DNA of 64,000 nt from Coriobacteriia bacterium (lineage in GTDB: Bacteria; Actinomycetota; Coriobacteriia; WRKU01; WQUG01). Positions 34,790-43,614 of the stretch are shown piece by piece; positions within the stretch are counted from its first letter, which is position 1; the number at the start of each line of letters is the position of its first letter. The stretch is taken from contig WRBC01000001.1 of the NCBI GenBank assembly GCA_009779855.1, positions 149,348 to 213,347 of the forward strand, in the 5' to 3' direction. The notes beneath the pieces are model-generated. The model saw only the letters and a program-made list of their open reading frames with translations, was not told the DNA's origin and ran no database searches. The translations under genes were made by a program, and so were the position numbers.

Positions 34790-35542
34790 TTAAGGACGCA
34801 TTTCAGGTAAATGTTTCCAGAGACGTTTTGGCATGAATGCCTGACGTCTTTTTTCGTTGATGCGCTCTGGTATGCAGACGGCATCATAAAATGATTTCCA
34901 CAAATTTTGATATTCTTCATCGTCAGAACTGATTTTTGGAAGCTGTATATCCTCTGCACTGCTTAGAATCCACTGCCCATTTTCTGACAAGCCTGCAAGT
35001 TGGTGCACTTCGTCGTAAACAACAAAGGGTTGCACATTAAAACGGGCAGAGAAGTGATCCATAACTAAAGGCAAAACACTATGTTTTGGATTGATGGTGG
35101 CACAATAAATGCCCCTTGGGTCGCCTGATTCGATTTTCGCAAAGCGGGCAAACATTATCATGCGTTGCTGCTCCATTCCGACACTGCGGTAGAGCTCTTC
35201 AATGGGTAAAATGTCAGGGTGAGAAATATCGTCAAGGGCTACACGACCTCGCGCGAAGCCCTGTCGCAAGTAGCGATAGATAAGCATTTCCTTATCTGCA
35301 TCCGTCGCACAGTAGCAAGCACGAATTTTTTGCCATGCTAGTCGACCCAATTTTTTATGGATTCCGTTGCGTACTCGTTGCCAGTGCTCATCAGTAGTAA
35401 CTACAGGATAAAGTACTTGCTCTAACTGATATTGAAGACCCTGTTCGCAGGCGATGTTGTCGGGCTGCTCTTTGCGTGTGTAGGCTTCAAAAATGCAGCA
35501 GAGCAACCCTTCTAGACTGTTATCGTAAGTGTAGATTAACAT
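34790..35542 (-). CDS. DUF4130 family protein (TIGR03915-type putative DNA repair partner)
   Basis: About 250 residues, soluble. YTYDNSLEGLLCCIFEAY at the start, then DADKEMLIYRYLRQGFARG, LYRSVGMEQQRMIMFARFAK and IYCATINPKHSVLPLVMDHFSARFNVQPFVVYD are the DUF4130 core. Such genes nearly always follow a radical SAM gene and are thought to act in DNA modification or repair together; the reaction is not established. The start at 35542 leaves a 16-base gap after the radical SAM gene. Confidence 0.88.
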   Translation of the reverse strand: MLIYTYDNSLEGLLCCIFEAYTRKEQPDNIACEQGLQYQLEQVLYPVVTTDEHWQRVRNGIHKKLGRLAWQKIRACYCATDADKEMLIYRYLRQGFARGRVALDDISHPDILPIEELYRSVGMEQQRMIMFARFAKIESGDPRGIYCATINPKHSVLPLVMDHFSARFNVQPFVVYDEVHQLAGLSENGQWILSSAEDIQLPKISSDDEEYQNLWKSFYDAVCIPERINEKRRQAFMPKRLWKHLPEMRP

Positions 35543-35558
35543 GAAGCAGATACCCAAT

Positions 35559-36998
35559 CTAAAAAAGCACGAGCTGCTTCGAGGCCTGTTCCAGTTTTCT
35601 GACTTCTCGAAAACTGCGTTTACGTGCTTCGTCACTTGTTAGGCCTTGGTAGATGGCCTGATGTTCAAACTTTAGTCCGTCACGGTACTTTCCTTTGGCG
35701 GTAATAAACCACTGCGCACGCTTCAGTACAATGCGCAGCGCAGCCAGGGCGTCAAAGTCTAATGCACCTGACCTACGCGCACGTACAATCTTTTGAGCAC
35801 CAGTAGGACCAATTCCAGGCACACGAATTAACTCATCGGCGGAGGCCCGGTTTACTTCAAGGGGAAAACGGTCTAGGTTGCGTAAAGCCCAGAGGCACTT
35901 TGGATCAAGCAGAGGGTCAAGGTGTGGTGCTTCGGGGGAGAGCAATTCGTCAACAGAGAAGTTGTAGAAGCGCAACAGCCAGTCAGATTGATAAAGACGA
36001 TGTTCACGAACTAAGGGCACGCTACCGTCGGATTCAGCAAGGCTGGAATTGCGCTGGATGATTTGATTGTCTCCTACAGGAACATAGGCAGAATAGAAAA
36101 CACGTTTCATGTTGAATTGCGCATATAAGTTAGCAGAGGTCTTTAGAATCTGGTAATCATTTTCTGGGCTTGCCCCGATAATCATCTGTGTTGCTTGTCC
36201 AGCAGGAGCAAAGCGCGAAGGCCTACCCAATTTTCGCTGCGCTGGCATACAGTCGTCAAGTCCTGTACAGGTTCCTTGTACTTCGCAGGTGCTGCATCCT
36301 GCGGCAAGTTTTAGAGCAAGCGAGTCGTCTTTTCTGCTTAGGCTGAGAGAGTCTTTACGACTTTCTCTGCGATTTTTCCATTCCAGCAAATTCTGCCTAC
36401 TCTCACCAATGGAATCGCGGATTTGGCTCATCGGGGCAAAGATTGATGACGGATTCTTATCGGGTGCTAATTGGTTCAGACTAGTAGAACTAGGTAGTTC
36501 AATATTGATGCTAAGGCGGTCAACCAAATGCCCCAATTGACTTACGATTTCAGGCGACGTTCCTGGAATCCCCTTGGCATGGATGTATCCATTGAAGCCA
36601 TAATCGTTGCGCAGAATACTCAGCGCAGCAACCATGCGGGCAGTAGCATAGTCAGGGTTGACGACAACACCAGAAGAAAGAAAGAGTCCTTCAATGTAAT
36701 TGCGACGATAGAACTCGATAACGAGGTCAGCTAGCTCTCGTGGTTCAAAGCTAGTTCGTGGTTGATCTTTACTAATGCGATTAGTGCAGTAAGCACAGTT
36801 GTAGGTACAGTCATTACTCATGAGCACTTTAAGCAAAGCAATGCAGCGCCCGTCGGCAGAGAAGCTATGGCAGATGCCTCCAGAGCAAGCATTTCCTAAC
36901 AGTCCTGGCAAAGCACTACGATTCACTCCACTGCTGGTGCAGGCAGCATCGTACTTTGCTGCCCCAGTAAGTATCTCTAACTTTTGTTCGGTATTCAT
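35559..36998 (-). CDS. Putative DNA modification/repair radical SAM protein
   Basis: 479 residues. The radical SAM cluster is C64, C68, C71 (CTYNCAYC). The barrel follows, and HhH-like VNRASADELIRVPGIGPTGAQKIVRARR (about 395-425) suggests nucleic-acid binding. An extra cysteine group (C235, C238, C244, C250) sits between the two parts. The family (TIGR03916) pairs with the DUF4130 gene that follows. GGAAG precedes the ATG. Substrate unknown; the group is inferred to act on DNA. Confidence 0.9.
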   Translation of the reverse strand: MNTEQKLEILTGAAKYDAACTSSGVNRSALPGLLGNACSGGICHSFSADGRCIALLKVLMSNDCTYNCAYCTNRISKDQPRTSFEPRELADLVIEFYRRNYIEGLFLSSGVVVNPDYATARMVAALSILRNDYGFNGYIHAKGIPGTSPEIVSQLGHLVDRLSINIELPSSTSLNQLAPDKNPSSIFAPMSQIRDSIGESRQNLLEWKNRRESRKDSLSLSRKDDSLALKLAAGCSTCEVQGTCTGLDDCMPAQRKLGRPSRFAPAGQATQMIIGASPENDYQILKTSANLYAQFNMKRVFYSAYVPVGDNQIIQRNSSLAESDGSVPLVREHRLYQSDWLLRFYNFSVDELLSPEAPHLDPLLDPKCLWALRNLDRFPLEVNRASADELIRVPGIGPTGAQKIVRARRSGALDFDALAALRIVLKRAQWFITAKGKYRDGLKFEHQAIYQGLTSDEARKRSFREVRKLEQASKQLVLF

Positions 36999-37080
36999 GC
37001 TTCCAGTATAAGCAAACAGATATTCACTGTCAAACAGACGTTTGTATCTACAGTGTTTATGATAGACTTGCTCTATCTAA

Positions 37081-37190
37081 GAACTCGGGAGCTGCCATGC
37101 ACTAGATATAGGCGGCTGAGAGGCGGATACTACTGCACCTTTGCAGGGGCTTGATGTGTTGCATCATCAGGGCAGTAGCCGCGACCGAAA
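37081..37190 (+). promoter_or_regulatory. TPP-riboswitch-like leader of thiT, second half degenerate
   Basis: ACTCGGG (37083-37089) and GGCTGAGAGG (CTGAGA at 37116-37121) match the 5' half of TPP riboswitches. A first helix can close by TCGG/CCGA (37185-37188), and CTACTGC/GCAGTAG plus TGATG/CATCA give two more stems. The usual CUGAUCUGGAUAAUnCCAG part is not recognisable, so it is a diverged TPP sensor or a related RNA. A GTGCC/GGCAC hairpin follows just before the ribosome binding site. Confidence 0.5.
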
Positions 37191-37231
37191 ACACGGTGCC
37201 GGTAATGCGGCACACGGAGAAAGGAATAACT

Positions 37232-37822
37232 ATGAGGGATAGTCGTATTCGGCTAATTGCTGAAATCGGTCTTGCAGTGGCCTTGTCAATTGCGCTTAAC
37301 GCCGTATTTACCCTACTTGTGCCTATTGGTATGCCTTTTGGGGGCAGTCTATCACTAAACATGCTTCCCATTATTCTTCTTGCGCTTATGCGTGGTCCTT
37401 TTGTGGGTGTTATCACGGGGGTGCTCGTTGGTTTTTCGGACTTAATGTTTGACCCTTTTGTAATTTCTATTCCCCAGATGCTTCTAGACTATCCTGTTGC
37501 TTATGGTCTGGTTGGTCTAGCAGGCCTCTTTGCACTGCGTCCAGAAAGGGTGCAGCAGCTAGGTGAGGGGCATAGTCCAACCATAGCGAAGCTGATGACC
37601 TATGCTGTACTTGGTGTTCTTGTTGGGTCGTTGGCCCGCTTGGGCTCGCATGTTCTGTCGGGCGTAATTTTCTTTGGACAGTATGCCCCTGAAGCTCAAA
37701 ATATCTGGCTGTATTCGCTTGTGTATAACCTTACCTTTATGGGTCCTAATATGATTCTTGCTGCCATACTGGCTGCAGTGACCTTTCCCGTTGTTTATCG
37801 TTTCGTAATAGCCTCAGATTAG
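37232..37822 (+). CDS. thiT: ThiT-family ECF transporter S component (thiamine)
   Basis: 197 residues with about six membrane helices: LIAEIGLAVALSIALNAVF, then PIGMPFGGSLSLNMLPIILLAL, GPFVGVITGVLVGFSDL and YPVAYGLVGLAGLF. The G-S-L-S-L-N-M-L-P loop is typical of ThiT, which binds thiamine outside the cell and works with ECF EcfA/EcfT energisers that are not in this window. GGAGAAAGG precedes the ATG. The following kinase and the TPP-like leader support thiamine as ligand. Confidence 0.88.
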   Translation: MRDSRIRLIAEIGLAVALSIALNAVFTLLVPIGMPFGGSLSLNMLPIILLALMRGPFVGVITGVLVGFSDLMFDPFVISIPQMLLDYPVAYGLVGLAGLFALRPERVQQLGEGHSPTIAKLMTYAVLGVLVGSLARLGSHVLSGVIFFGQYAPEAQNIWLYSLVYNLTFMGPNMILAAILAAVTFPVVYRFVIASD

Positions 37823-37844
37823 CTAGCAAGGGTGGGGATTGCAT

Positions 37845-38516
37845 ATGTCAAAAAATGCCCTGATAGTATGTCCTCTGGTAAAGTCAGAGGATTGTAGTGA
37901 GGTTTACAGCTTAAGGACGTATGACCTCACCATAGCCGTCGATGCTGGTGCAGAGTGGTTCAGAGGCCTGGAGGTTACCCCAGATTTCGCTGTTGGAGAC
38001 TTTGACTCAACAGATAGTAAAACGTTTACCTGGCTGGAAGAATCTGGTACTCAAATTAAGCAGGTGTCTCACGATAAAGAGTTTTCTGATCTAGAGCTTG
38101 CGCTTGCGCTATGCGAGCAGCAAGGAATTCGAACGGCAATAATTATTGGTGCCCTTGGCGGAAGGATTGACCATCAATTATGCGTATTGGGCGCACTTCA
38201 AAAAAGCACAATCCCTCAGCTCGTATTGAAGGGGAAGAATCAGACGGCCAGACTTCTTCGCACTGAAGAGGTACTTGTCCTAAACGGGCAGGACAACAGC
38301 GGCACCTTTAGTGTTATTGCCCTTGAGTCAGCGACTGTTAGTATCCAGGGGGCTCGTTGGAACCTTGACCGCAGACAACTTACGCCTTTTTCTTCAGTAG
38401 GCCTGTCTAACGAGTATGCAGCAGGTGACGTCTCCATCAGGGTTCATTTTGGCAGTGCGCTTATCATTTGCAATGACTTGCTATACTATGACTCATGGAA
38501 TTTAAGGGAAAGTTAA
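37845..38516 (+). CDS. thiN: Thiamine pyrophosphokinase
   Basis: 223 residues. The N-terminal domain has TIAVDAGAEWFRGL, PDFAVGDFDST and the acidic DKEFSDLELALAL; the C-terminal beta domain begins LRTEEVLVL. It transfers pyrophosphate from ATP to thiamine to make TPP, so it pairs with the ThiT uptake gene 22 bases upstream. GGTGGGGAT lies before ATG 37845. It overlaps steA by 22 bases. Confidence 0.92.
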   Translation: MSKNALIVCPLVKSEDCSEVYSLRTYDLTIAVDAGAEWFRGLEVTPDFAVGDFDSTDSKTFTWLEESGTQIKQVSHDKEFSDLELALALCEQQGIRTAIIIGALGGRIDHQLCVLGALQKSTIPQLVLKGKNQTARLLRTEEVLVLNGQDNSGTFSVIALESATVSIQGARWNLDRRQLTPFSSVGLSNEYAAGDVSIRVHFGSALIICNDLLYYDSWNLRES

Positions 38517-39646
38517 AACTTGATCGGCGTACAAAGGATCTTGTCAAACGTCTAGAGCCTACCGATATTGCGCTGATTGATCACGTTGACATGGATCGCG
38601 TTGCGGCCGAGAGCCTCATTGCGTCTGGCGTGCAATTGGTTGTAAATGCGCAACCTTCAATCTCTGGGGAATACCCCAATGTGGGCCCGCTTCTTCTTAT
38701 GCAGGCAGGTGTTACGCTGCTTGACGATATTGGACAGGAACCTTTTGAGAAACTCAAAGAAGGGCAGAAGGTATCGATTAGTGATCAGGGAAACCTTTTT
38801 AAGGGAAGTGAAGCTACCCGAAAAGGTTTCATTGCCTCAGGTACGTTCCAGACCCTTGAATCAATTGAGGCTTCTTATCGCGAGGCGCAGAAACAGGTTA
38901 GTGCTCGACTAGAAGAGTTCGCGCAAAATACCTTAAAGTATCTGTCAAAAGAGAAAAATATTATCTCTGATGATCAGTGGGTGCCTCCCATCACGACCCC
39001 TATAGAGGACCGTCATGTCTTAGTGGTTGTGCGTGGCTATCACTATAAAGAAGATTTGAAAGTGTTGCGCGCCTATATTCGGGAAATGAAGCCTGTACTT
39101 ATTGGTGTTGATGGTGGTGCAGATGCTTTATTAGAGGCAGGATTTAAGCCCCATATAATAGTCGGAGACATGGACTCAGTGTCTCCTCAGGCCTTAAAGT
39201 CAGGGGCAGAACTGATTGTCCATGCTTACGCGGACGGACGCGCCCCTGGGCTGGAGCCCTTGCAGGAGCTTGGCTTGGCAGAAAGCGAAAAGACGTTTAT
39301 TTGGCCGTTGACCGCTACCAGTGAGGATTTAGCCCTGATACTTGCATGGGAGAAAGGTGCAGACCTTATTGTGGCGGTAGGCACTCATAATAACTTAATA
39401 GAGTATTTGGATAAGGGACGTAAGGGTATGGCATCAACTTTCCTAGTGCGTCTTAAGACAGGGCCAAAATTGGTTGATGCAAAGGGTGTAAGTAGGCTTT
39501 ATAGGTCGAGCGTTTCACCAGGAATGCTTTTTCCTTTGATTTTTGCTGGGTTGGTGGTTTTACTGACACTGTTTTATGTATCGCCGGACGCAAATAACAT
39601 TGTCCGTTTGATTTTACTGCGCATAGGATTGTTGTTAGGGATATAA
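38495..39646 (+). CDS. steA: SteA-like cytokinetic/cell-wall protein
   Basis: 383 residues. The C-terminal half carries a TPK-like domain (VLIGVDGGADALLEAGFKPHIIVGDMDS) followed by two membrane helices (PLIFAGLVVLLTLFYVS, LILLRIGLLLGI). The N-terminal half (VNAQPSISGEYPNVGPLLL) and the helical middle match the SteA (Rv1697) family. In corynebacteria SteA and SteB are reported to influence septal cell-wall hydrolysis with RipA. It starts inside the end of the TPK gene, and steB follows 18 bases later. Confidence 0.88.
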   Translation: MEFKGKLKLDRRTKDLVKRLEPTDIALIDHVDMDRVAAESLIASGVQLVVNAQPSISGEYPNVGPLLLMQAGVTLLDDIGQEPFEKLKEGQKVSISDQGNLFKGSEATRKGFIASGTFQTLESIEASYREAQKQVSARLEEFAQNTLKYLSKEKNIISDDQWVPPITTPIEDRHVLVVVRGYHYKEDLKVLRAYIREMKPVLIGVDGGADALLEAGFKPHIIVGDMDSVSPQALKSGAELIVHAYADGRAPGLEPLQELGLAESEKTFIWPLTATSEDLALILAWEKGADLIVAVGTHNNLIEYLDKGRKGMASTFLVRLKTGPKLVDAKGVSRLYRSSVSPGMLFPLIFAGLVVLLTLFYVSPDANNIVRLILLRIGLLLGI

Positions 39647-39664
39647 AAGTGAGAGGTTGTCTTT

Positions 39665-40453
39665 ATGTATAACATGCGCTATCACTTAGCGTCGCTGATT
39701 GCGGTATTTCTTGCACTTTCTATAGGTTTGCTTTTGGGTGGGCTTATAGCAGAAAGTACCCCTGAAACAGTGCACAATGCCATAGTTGAAGATATCCAGC
39801 GAGACATTGCACAAACGCGAGAAACTAACGAGCGTTTACTGGCAGATAATGTTGTTGCCTTTGATTTTGCTGATATGTTGTTGGATGATTTTGTTACAGA
39901 CAAACTAGAGGGCCATGAGGTTTTGATACTGGGTGAAGAGGGGCAAGAACTTCAGTTGGCGATTAGTGGTCTTGAAGCTGCAGGTGCCACTATTATTCAC
40001 GCAACCCCAGAATTTGATGAAGTAAATAATGCGTGGGCGGTGCAATATGCTGATGGAGTTCAAGAAGCCAAATACGATGGTATTGTTAATGTGTTTCAGC
40101 CAGAAAGTGAAGCAAGCGAATTCCTCAGTGACTACTTTGTATTTTTGCGAGAAACTCAAAGCTATTATGAGGTTCCTCTGATATTTGCGACCGTTGATGA
40201 CGCTGAGGGTGAGCTTATATCCTATGCATGGGAAGAAGGTTTTTCTGGTACAAACCAGCTAGGGAATCGCTATGGTACCTATACCTTAGTCGTCTTATTG
40301 GCCAGTATGACAGAGGGCAAGTATGGCACAACAGCAGACGCGATTGCTTTGTACCCTCCTGTTCCTGATAGCTTTGTATCCTCTGAAGACACACAGGTTG
40401 CTGGGCAAGAAGACGGAGCATTAGGTGCAACTGACCAGACAACAGAGGAGTAG
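39665..40453 (+). CDS. steB: SteB/MctB-like membrane protein
   Basis: 262 residues. One N-terminal helix (SLIAVFLALSIGLLLGGLIA) holds the protein in the membrane; the rest, with a coiled segment (IQRDIAQTRETNERLL) and an alpha/beta domain, lies outside. The family (PF11382) includes MctB/SteB of mycobacteria and corynebacteria; a copper-export pore role was proposed for the mycobacterial protein. Paired with steA as usual. The acidic 30-residue tail (EDTQVAGQEDG and on) is extra. Confidence 0.85.
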   Translation: MYNMRYHLASLIAVFLALSIGLLLGGLIAESTPETVHNAIVEDIQRDIAQTRETNERLLADNVVAFDFADMLLDDFVTDKLEGHEVLILGEEGQELQLAISGLEAAGATIIHATPEFDEVNNAWAVQYADGVQEAKYDGIVNVFQPESEASEFLSDYFVFLRETQSYYEVPLIFATVDDAEGELISYAWEEGFSGTNQLGNRYGTYTLVVLLASMTEGKYGTTADAIALYPPVPDSFVSSEDTQVAGQEDGALGATDQTTEE

Positions 40454-40608
40454 CTGCGAAGGTAACCATTTCTTGTCTTGCCCCGCTTACTTGCGCGACG
40501 CACAAGTTCTATCGTATTATATTTGATTGCATGTTTTTTCAGTGGCTATTTTGGTTTCTCCGCACAAATAAGTGGGAAAGCATAGGCCACCTAACCCGGA
40601 GGTGAATT

Positions 40609-41055
40609 TTGTCAGTTAAGATTCGTTTAGCACGCCACGGTGCAAAGAAGGCACCTTATTTTCGTGTTGTAGTTGCTGATTCGCGTATGCCACGCAATGG
40701 TCGCTTTATTCAAATTGTTGGACGTTATAATCCACGTGTGAAGCCTTTGGATATCGAACTAGACACAGAAGCTGTAGATGAGTGGATTGCAAAGGGTGCC
40801 CAACCTACAGAAGCTGCTGCAAAAATCATTGCTATTGCAAAGGGCGAGAAAGAGATGGCTCCTCCGAAAGAAAAGCTCTCTAAGCGCGCTGTTGCAAAGA
40901 AGGAAGCTGAAGAGGCCGCTGCAAAAGAAGCAGCAGAAGCTGCAGCCGCAGAAAAAGCTGCTGCCGAAGAGGCTGCTAAAGCTGAAGCTGAAGCCGCAAA
41001 AGAAGAAGAGTCTGCTGAGGCTGAAGAGGGCGCTGAAGAGCCTAAAGAGGATTAG
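40609..41055 (+). CDS. rpsP: 30S ribosomal protein S16 with long Ala/Glu tail
   Basis: 148 residues. The first 85 are standard S16 ([36 protein letters not shown]). The rest is a low-complexity Ala/Glu/Lys helix-forming tail, longer than in most S16 but seen in actinobacteria. The TTG start has GGAGGTG upstream. First gene of rpsP-khpA-rimM-trmD. Confidence 0.97.
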   Translation: MSVKIRLARHGAKKAPYFRVVVADSRMPRNGRFIQIVGRYNPRVKPLDIELDTEAVDEWIAKGAQPTEAAAKIIAIAKGEKEMAPPKEKLSKRAVAKKEAEEAAAKEAAEAAAAEKAAAEEAAKAEAEAAKEEESAEAEEGAEEPKED

Positions 41056-41058
41056 TAC

Positions 41059-41325
41059 ATGTCAACACAGGTTGATGAGGCACATATTAAGCGTGTCGAG
41101 GAGCTTGCTCGCTATGTAATAGATGGATTGGTAGACAATCCTGGTTCGGCGAGCATCGAGACTAGCCTAGAAGAAGGCTCTCTGCGTATAATTATAGAAG
41201 CTGATCCTGAGGATGTTGGAAAAATTATAGGACGTGGCGGGCGCACTATTAAGTCGATTCGCACGTTAGCACGCGCATCAGTTGCAACACCTTCGCTGCA
41301 TGTAGACATTGATGTCGAAGGATAG
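41059..41325 (+). CDS. khpA: KH-domain RNA-binding protein KhpA
   Basis: 88 residues, a single type II KH domain with the GXXG loop (IIGRGGRTIKSIR) and the preceding LRIIIEADPEDVG. KhpA partners KhpB to bind cell-division and other mRNAs in Gram-positive bacteria. It starts three bases after rpsP and overlaps rimM by 14 bases, so translation is coupled across the group. Confidence 0.94.
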   Translation: MSTQVDEAHIKRVEELARYVIDGLVDNPGSASIETSLEEGSLRIIIEADPEDVGKIIGRGGRTIKSIRTLARASVATPSLHVDIDVEG

Positions 41326-41965
41326 TCAAAAAAGTGCACGTTTTGCGACCTTAGGTTGCATACACAGAACGCAAGGTAAAAACGGAGAGGTCTCAATGCG
41401 CTTAAGCAGTAATGCTTACGGCACAGATAAGCAGACCTCTTTTTCAATTGCGGGTACTCTTGAGAACGCTTTGGAGCAGGAGCAAGACTGTCCACTGCAG
41501 CTCTGTGCAGAGATTCTAGATCTAAGTTCTGTTTGGTTAATACCCCCACCATTAAATAATCGTCACCTTAAGACAGAGGCCGTCCGTATTGCCGCGGATA
41601 GATTGCTGCTTAACTTCGCAGGCGTAGATGATAGGATCTCTGCTCGTGATTTGGTAGGACGTGATGTACTTGTGCATCGCAGCGATGTGCCTGATAACCT
41701 TTTGGCGGCCCTAGATAAATGTCAGTCAGCCTCTTTCGATGAGGGAAGTTTTGGCTTGGGACTAGAGGTTCATAGTGACAGCCATGGGCACTTAGGTACC
41801 GTGACAGAAGTTATTGAGACAGGGGCTAACCTTGTGTGGGTAGTGACAGGAGATAACTATGGTGAAGTGCTTTTACCAGTAATCGATGATTGCATACTTG
41901 ATATCGACGAAAATGCAGGGGCAGCGACCGTTGTCGTAATGAAGGGTCTCATTAATGAGGATTGA
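41312..41965 (+). CDS. rimM: Ribosome maturation factor RimM
   Basis: 217 residues. The N-terminal domain (ATLGCIHRTQGKNGEVSMRL) and the C-terminal PRC-barrel (LGTVTEVIETGANLVWVV, EVLLPVIDDCILDID) are typical; it binds S19 and the 30S head during assembly. It is somewhat longer than usual because of a linker (EQEQDCPLQLCAEIL). ATG 41312 is the second of two start codons (TTG 41309 before it). Overlaps trmD by 11 bases. Confidence 0.94.
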   Translation: MSKDSQKSARFATLGCIHRTQGKNGEVSMRLSSNAYGTDKQTSFSIAGTLENALEQEQDCPLQLCAEILDLSSVWLIPPPLNNRHLKTEAVRIAADRLLLNFAGVDDRISARDLVGRDVLVHRSDVPDNLLAALDKCQSASFDEGSFGLGLEVHSDSHGHLGTVTEVIETGANLVWVVTGDNYGEVLLPVIDDCILDIDENAGAATVVVMKGLINED

Positions 41966-42635
41966 TGTTCTCTCAATCTTTCCTGGGATGTTTGACGGGG
42001 TTATCAACGAATCTATCCTGAAGATTGCTCAGCGCGAAGAAGCTCTTGAATTTTATGCCCACGATTTGCGTGATTGGACGCACGATCTTCACCGTAGTGT
42101 GGACGACAGTCCGTATGGGGGAGGGGCAGGCATGGTCATGAAGGTTGAGCCTCTTGCAAATGCCATTGAAGCAATCACAGCACTAGATGTACGCAAGCCA
42201 CATATCGTGTTTATGGCACCTGTTGGTAAACAGTTTTCACAGGGCGTAGCTGCAGAATATGCGGGGTATGACCGCCTTCTTTTAGTGTGCGGACGTTACG
42301 AAGGCTTTGATGAACGTGCCTTTGATTGGGCAGATGACTGTCTATCTATAGGGGACTACGTTCTTGCAGGAGGAGAGTTGCCGGCAATGGTGGTTATAGA
42401 GGCAGTAACAAGATTGCTGCCAAGTGTGCTGGGTAATTCTATGAGCATTATTGAAGAGTCTTTTTCTGCAGATAATGATGGCTTACTTGAACACCCTCAA
42501 TATACACGGCCTGCGGACTTCCGTGGGAAGACAGTGCCTAAGGTATTGCTCTCAGGTAATCATGCAGAAATAGAAAAGTGGAGAAAAAAGCAGTCACTTA
42601 TGCGTACGCAAGAACGCAGACCCGACCTTTTGTAG
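41955..42635 (+). CDS. trmD: tRNA (guanine-37-N1) methyltransferase TrmD
   Basis: 226 residues of the SPOUT family. MRIDVLSIFPGMFDGVINESIL, then SPYGGGAGMVMKVEPL and the knot with VCGRYEGFDERAF, SIGDYVLAGGELPAMVVIEAV are conserved; C-terminal EHPQYTRPADFRG binds tRNA. It adds m1G37, preventing frameshifts. The start overlaps rimM. End of the rpsP operon. Confidence 0.97.
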   Translation: MRIDVLSIFPGMFDGVINESILKIAQREEALEFYAHDLRDWTHDLHRSVDDSPYGGGAGMVMKVEPLANAIEAITALDVRKPHIVFMAPVGKQFSQGVAAEYAGYDRLLLVCGRYEGFDERAFDWADDCLSIGDYVLAGGELPAMVVIEAVTRLLPSVLGNSMSIIEESFSADNDGLLEHPQYTRPADFRGKTVPKVLLSGNHAEIEKWRKKQSLMRTQERRPDLL

Positions 42636-42640
42636 ACTAA

Positions 42641-42680
42641 GGGCAGCCCTGCAGGATTAGCGGCAGTCCTGCAGATGACG
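42641..42680. repeat. Imperfect 20-bp direct repeat with CTGCAG cores
   Basis: Two adjacent 20-base units share GGCAGYCCTGCAG, where Y is C then T. The inner part can form an 8-bp stem (CTGCAGGA/TCCTGCAG). It follows trmD, before lepB. A weak hairpin or regulator site; no T run follows. Confidence 0.5.
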
Positions 42681-42808
42681 GGTAAGCGATAAAGGGTAGA
42701 CTTCGATAGTTCTTTTCTGGGTGACCCTTTAGCATCAAGGCTAATTTATGCGACTTTTGTTTGATAGAATGACCTGTCAATCACATGAACATTTGAGAGG
42801 ATTCGTCC

Positions 42809-43477
42809 ATGAACCCAGCAGATAATAGGTCAACTTACCCGCATGGTCAGCAAATTAGTCCCCCAGTGTCACATCAACAAGATTCCTTGCCTCAGGCACA
42901 AGAGACGAAACTTGACACGAGGGGGGTTACAGGCAGGTGGCTGGTAGAAACTGCCGCACTTGTTCTTTTGGCATTTGTGATTGCCATGGGCGTTAGGGCA
43001 TTTATCGTTGAGCCCTATCGTATTCCAACAGGATCAATGCTTCCAACCATTCAGATTGATGACCACATCCTAATCTACCGACTAGGTACGCATTTGGGAT
43101 CAACCCCAGACCAGCAAGACATCATCGTGTTTAATGATTTCGCAAGTGAATTCCCTAATTTGGTAAAGCGTGTTGTCGCCACAGAAGGGCAGGTAATAGA
43201 CTTTACCCCTGAAGGGCAGGTTATTGTTGATGGTGTTATGCTGCAGGAACCTTATTTGCAAATCCCTTCCTCAACCTTTCCTCTACCGCCAGATTCCAGC
43301 TTAGGTGTTGCCCTTGAATACCCCTTTACGGTTCCTGAAGGGCATGTTTTTGTCTTGGGCGATAACCGGGAGCGAAGTTCCGACAGTAGAGCATTTGGAC
43401 CAGTACCTCTAGCTGAAGTAAAAGGAGTGGCTTTTTTCACCTATTGGCCAATAAATCACTTTGCTACACTGGAATAG
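42809..43477 (+). CDS. lepB: Signal peptidase I
   Basis: 222 residues. A Gln/Pro-rich cytoplasmic start and one membrane helix (about 49-66) precede the catalytic domain with nucleophile S76 (PTGSMLPTIQIDD) and general base K120 (LVKRVVATEGQ); GDNRERSSDSR closes the site. It cleaves secretory signal peptides. GAGAGG lies upstream of the ATG. The 170-base gap before it holds a TAGAAT element that may be the -10. It stands alone downstream of trmD. Confidence 0.95.
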   Translation: MNPADNRSTYPHGQQISPPVSHQQDSLPQAQETKLDTRGVTGRWLVETAALVLLAFVIAMGVRAFIVEPYRIPTGSMLPTIQIDDHILIYRLGTHLGSTPDQQDIIVFNDFASEFPNLVKRVVATEGQVIDFTPEGQVIVDGVMLQEPYLQIPSSTFPLPPDSSLGVALEYPFTVPEGHVFVLGDNRERSSDSRAFGPVPLAEVKGVAFFTYWPINHFATLE

Positions 43478-43564
43478 CCGAACATGTTTAGTGCTCACAG
43501 TGTCCAATGCTTGCATAAAAATCGGTGCAAGATAGAGGTCATAAGAGCACCTAAGAGAATTTAG

Positions 43565-43611
43565 TGATATACTTGCTAGCTGTTGACAACTGAATTGTGT
43601 GCTGCCATAGA
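43565..43611 (+). promoter_or_regulatory. rplJ: Promoters of the rplJ-rplL transcript
   Basis: Two candidates: an extended -10 TGATATACT (43565-43573), and TTGACA (43583-43588) with CATAGA (43606-43611) at 17 bases. The second fits well with the leader start. Confidence 0.55.
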
Positions 43612-43614
43612 CAG

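Noticed and set aside
40778..41119. Leu/Lys-rich frame overlapping rpsP
   Set aside because: A frame shadow of the Ala/Glu tail of S16.
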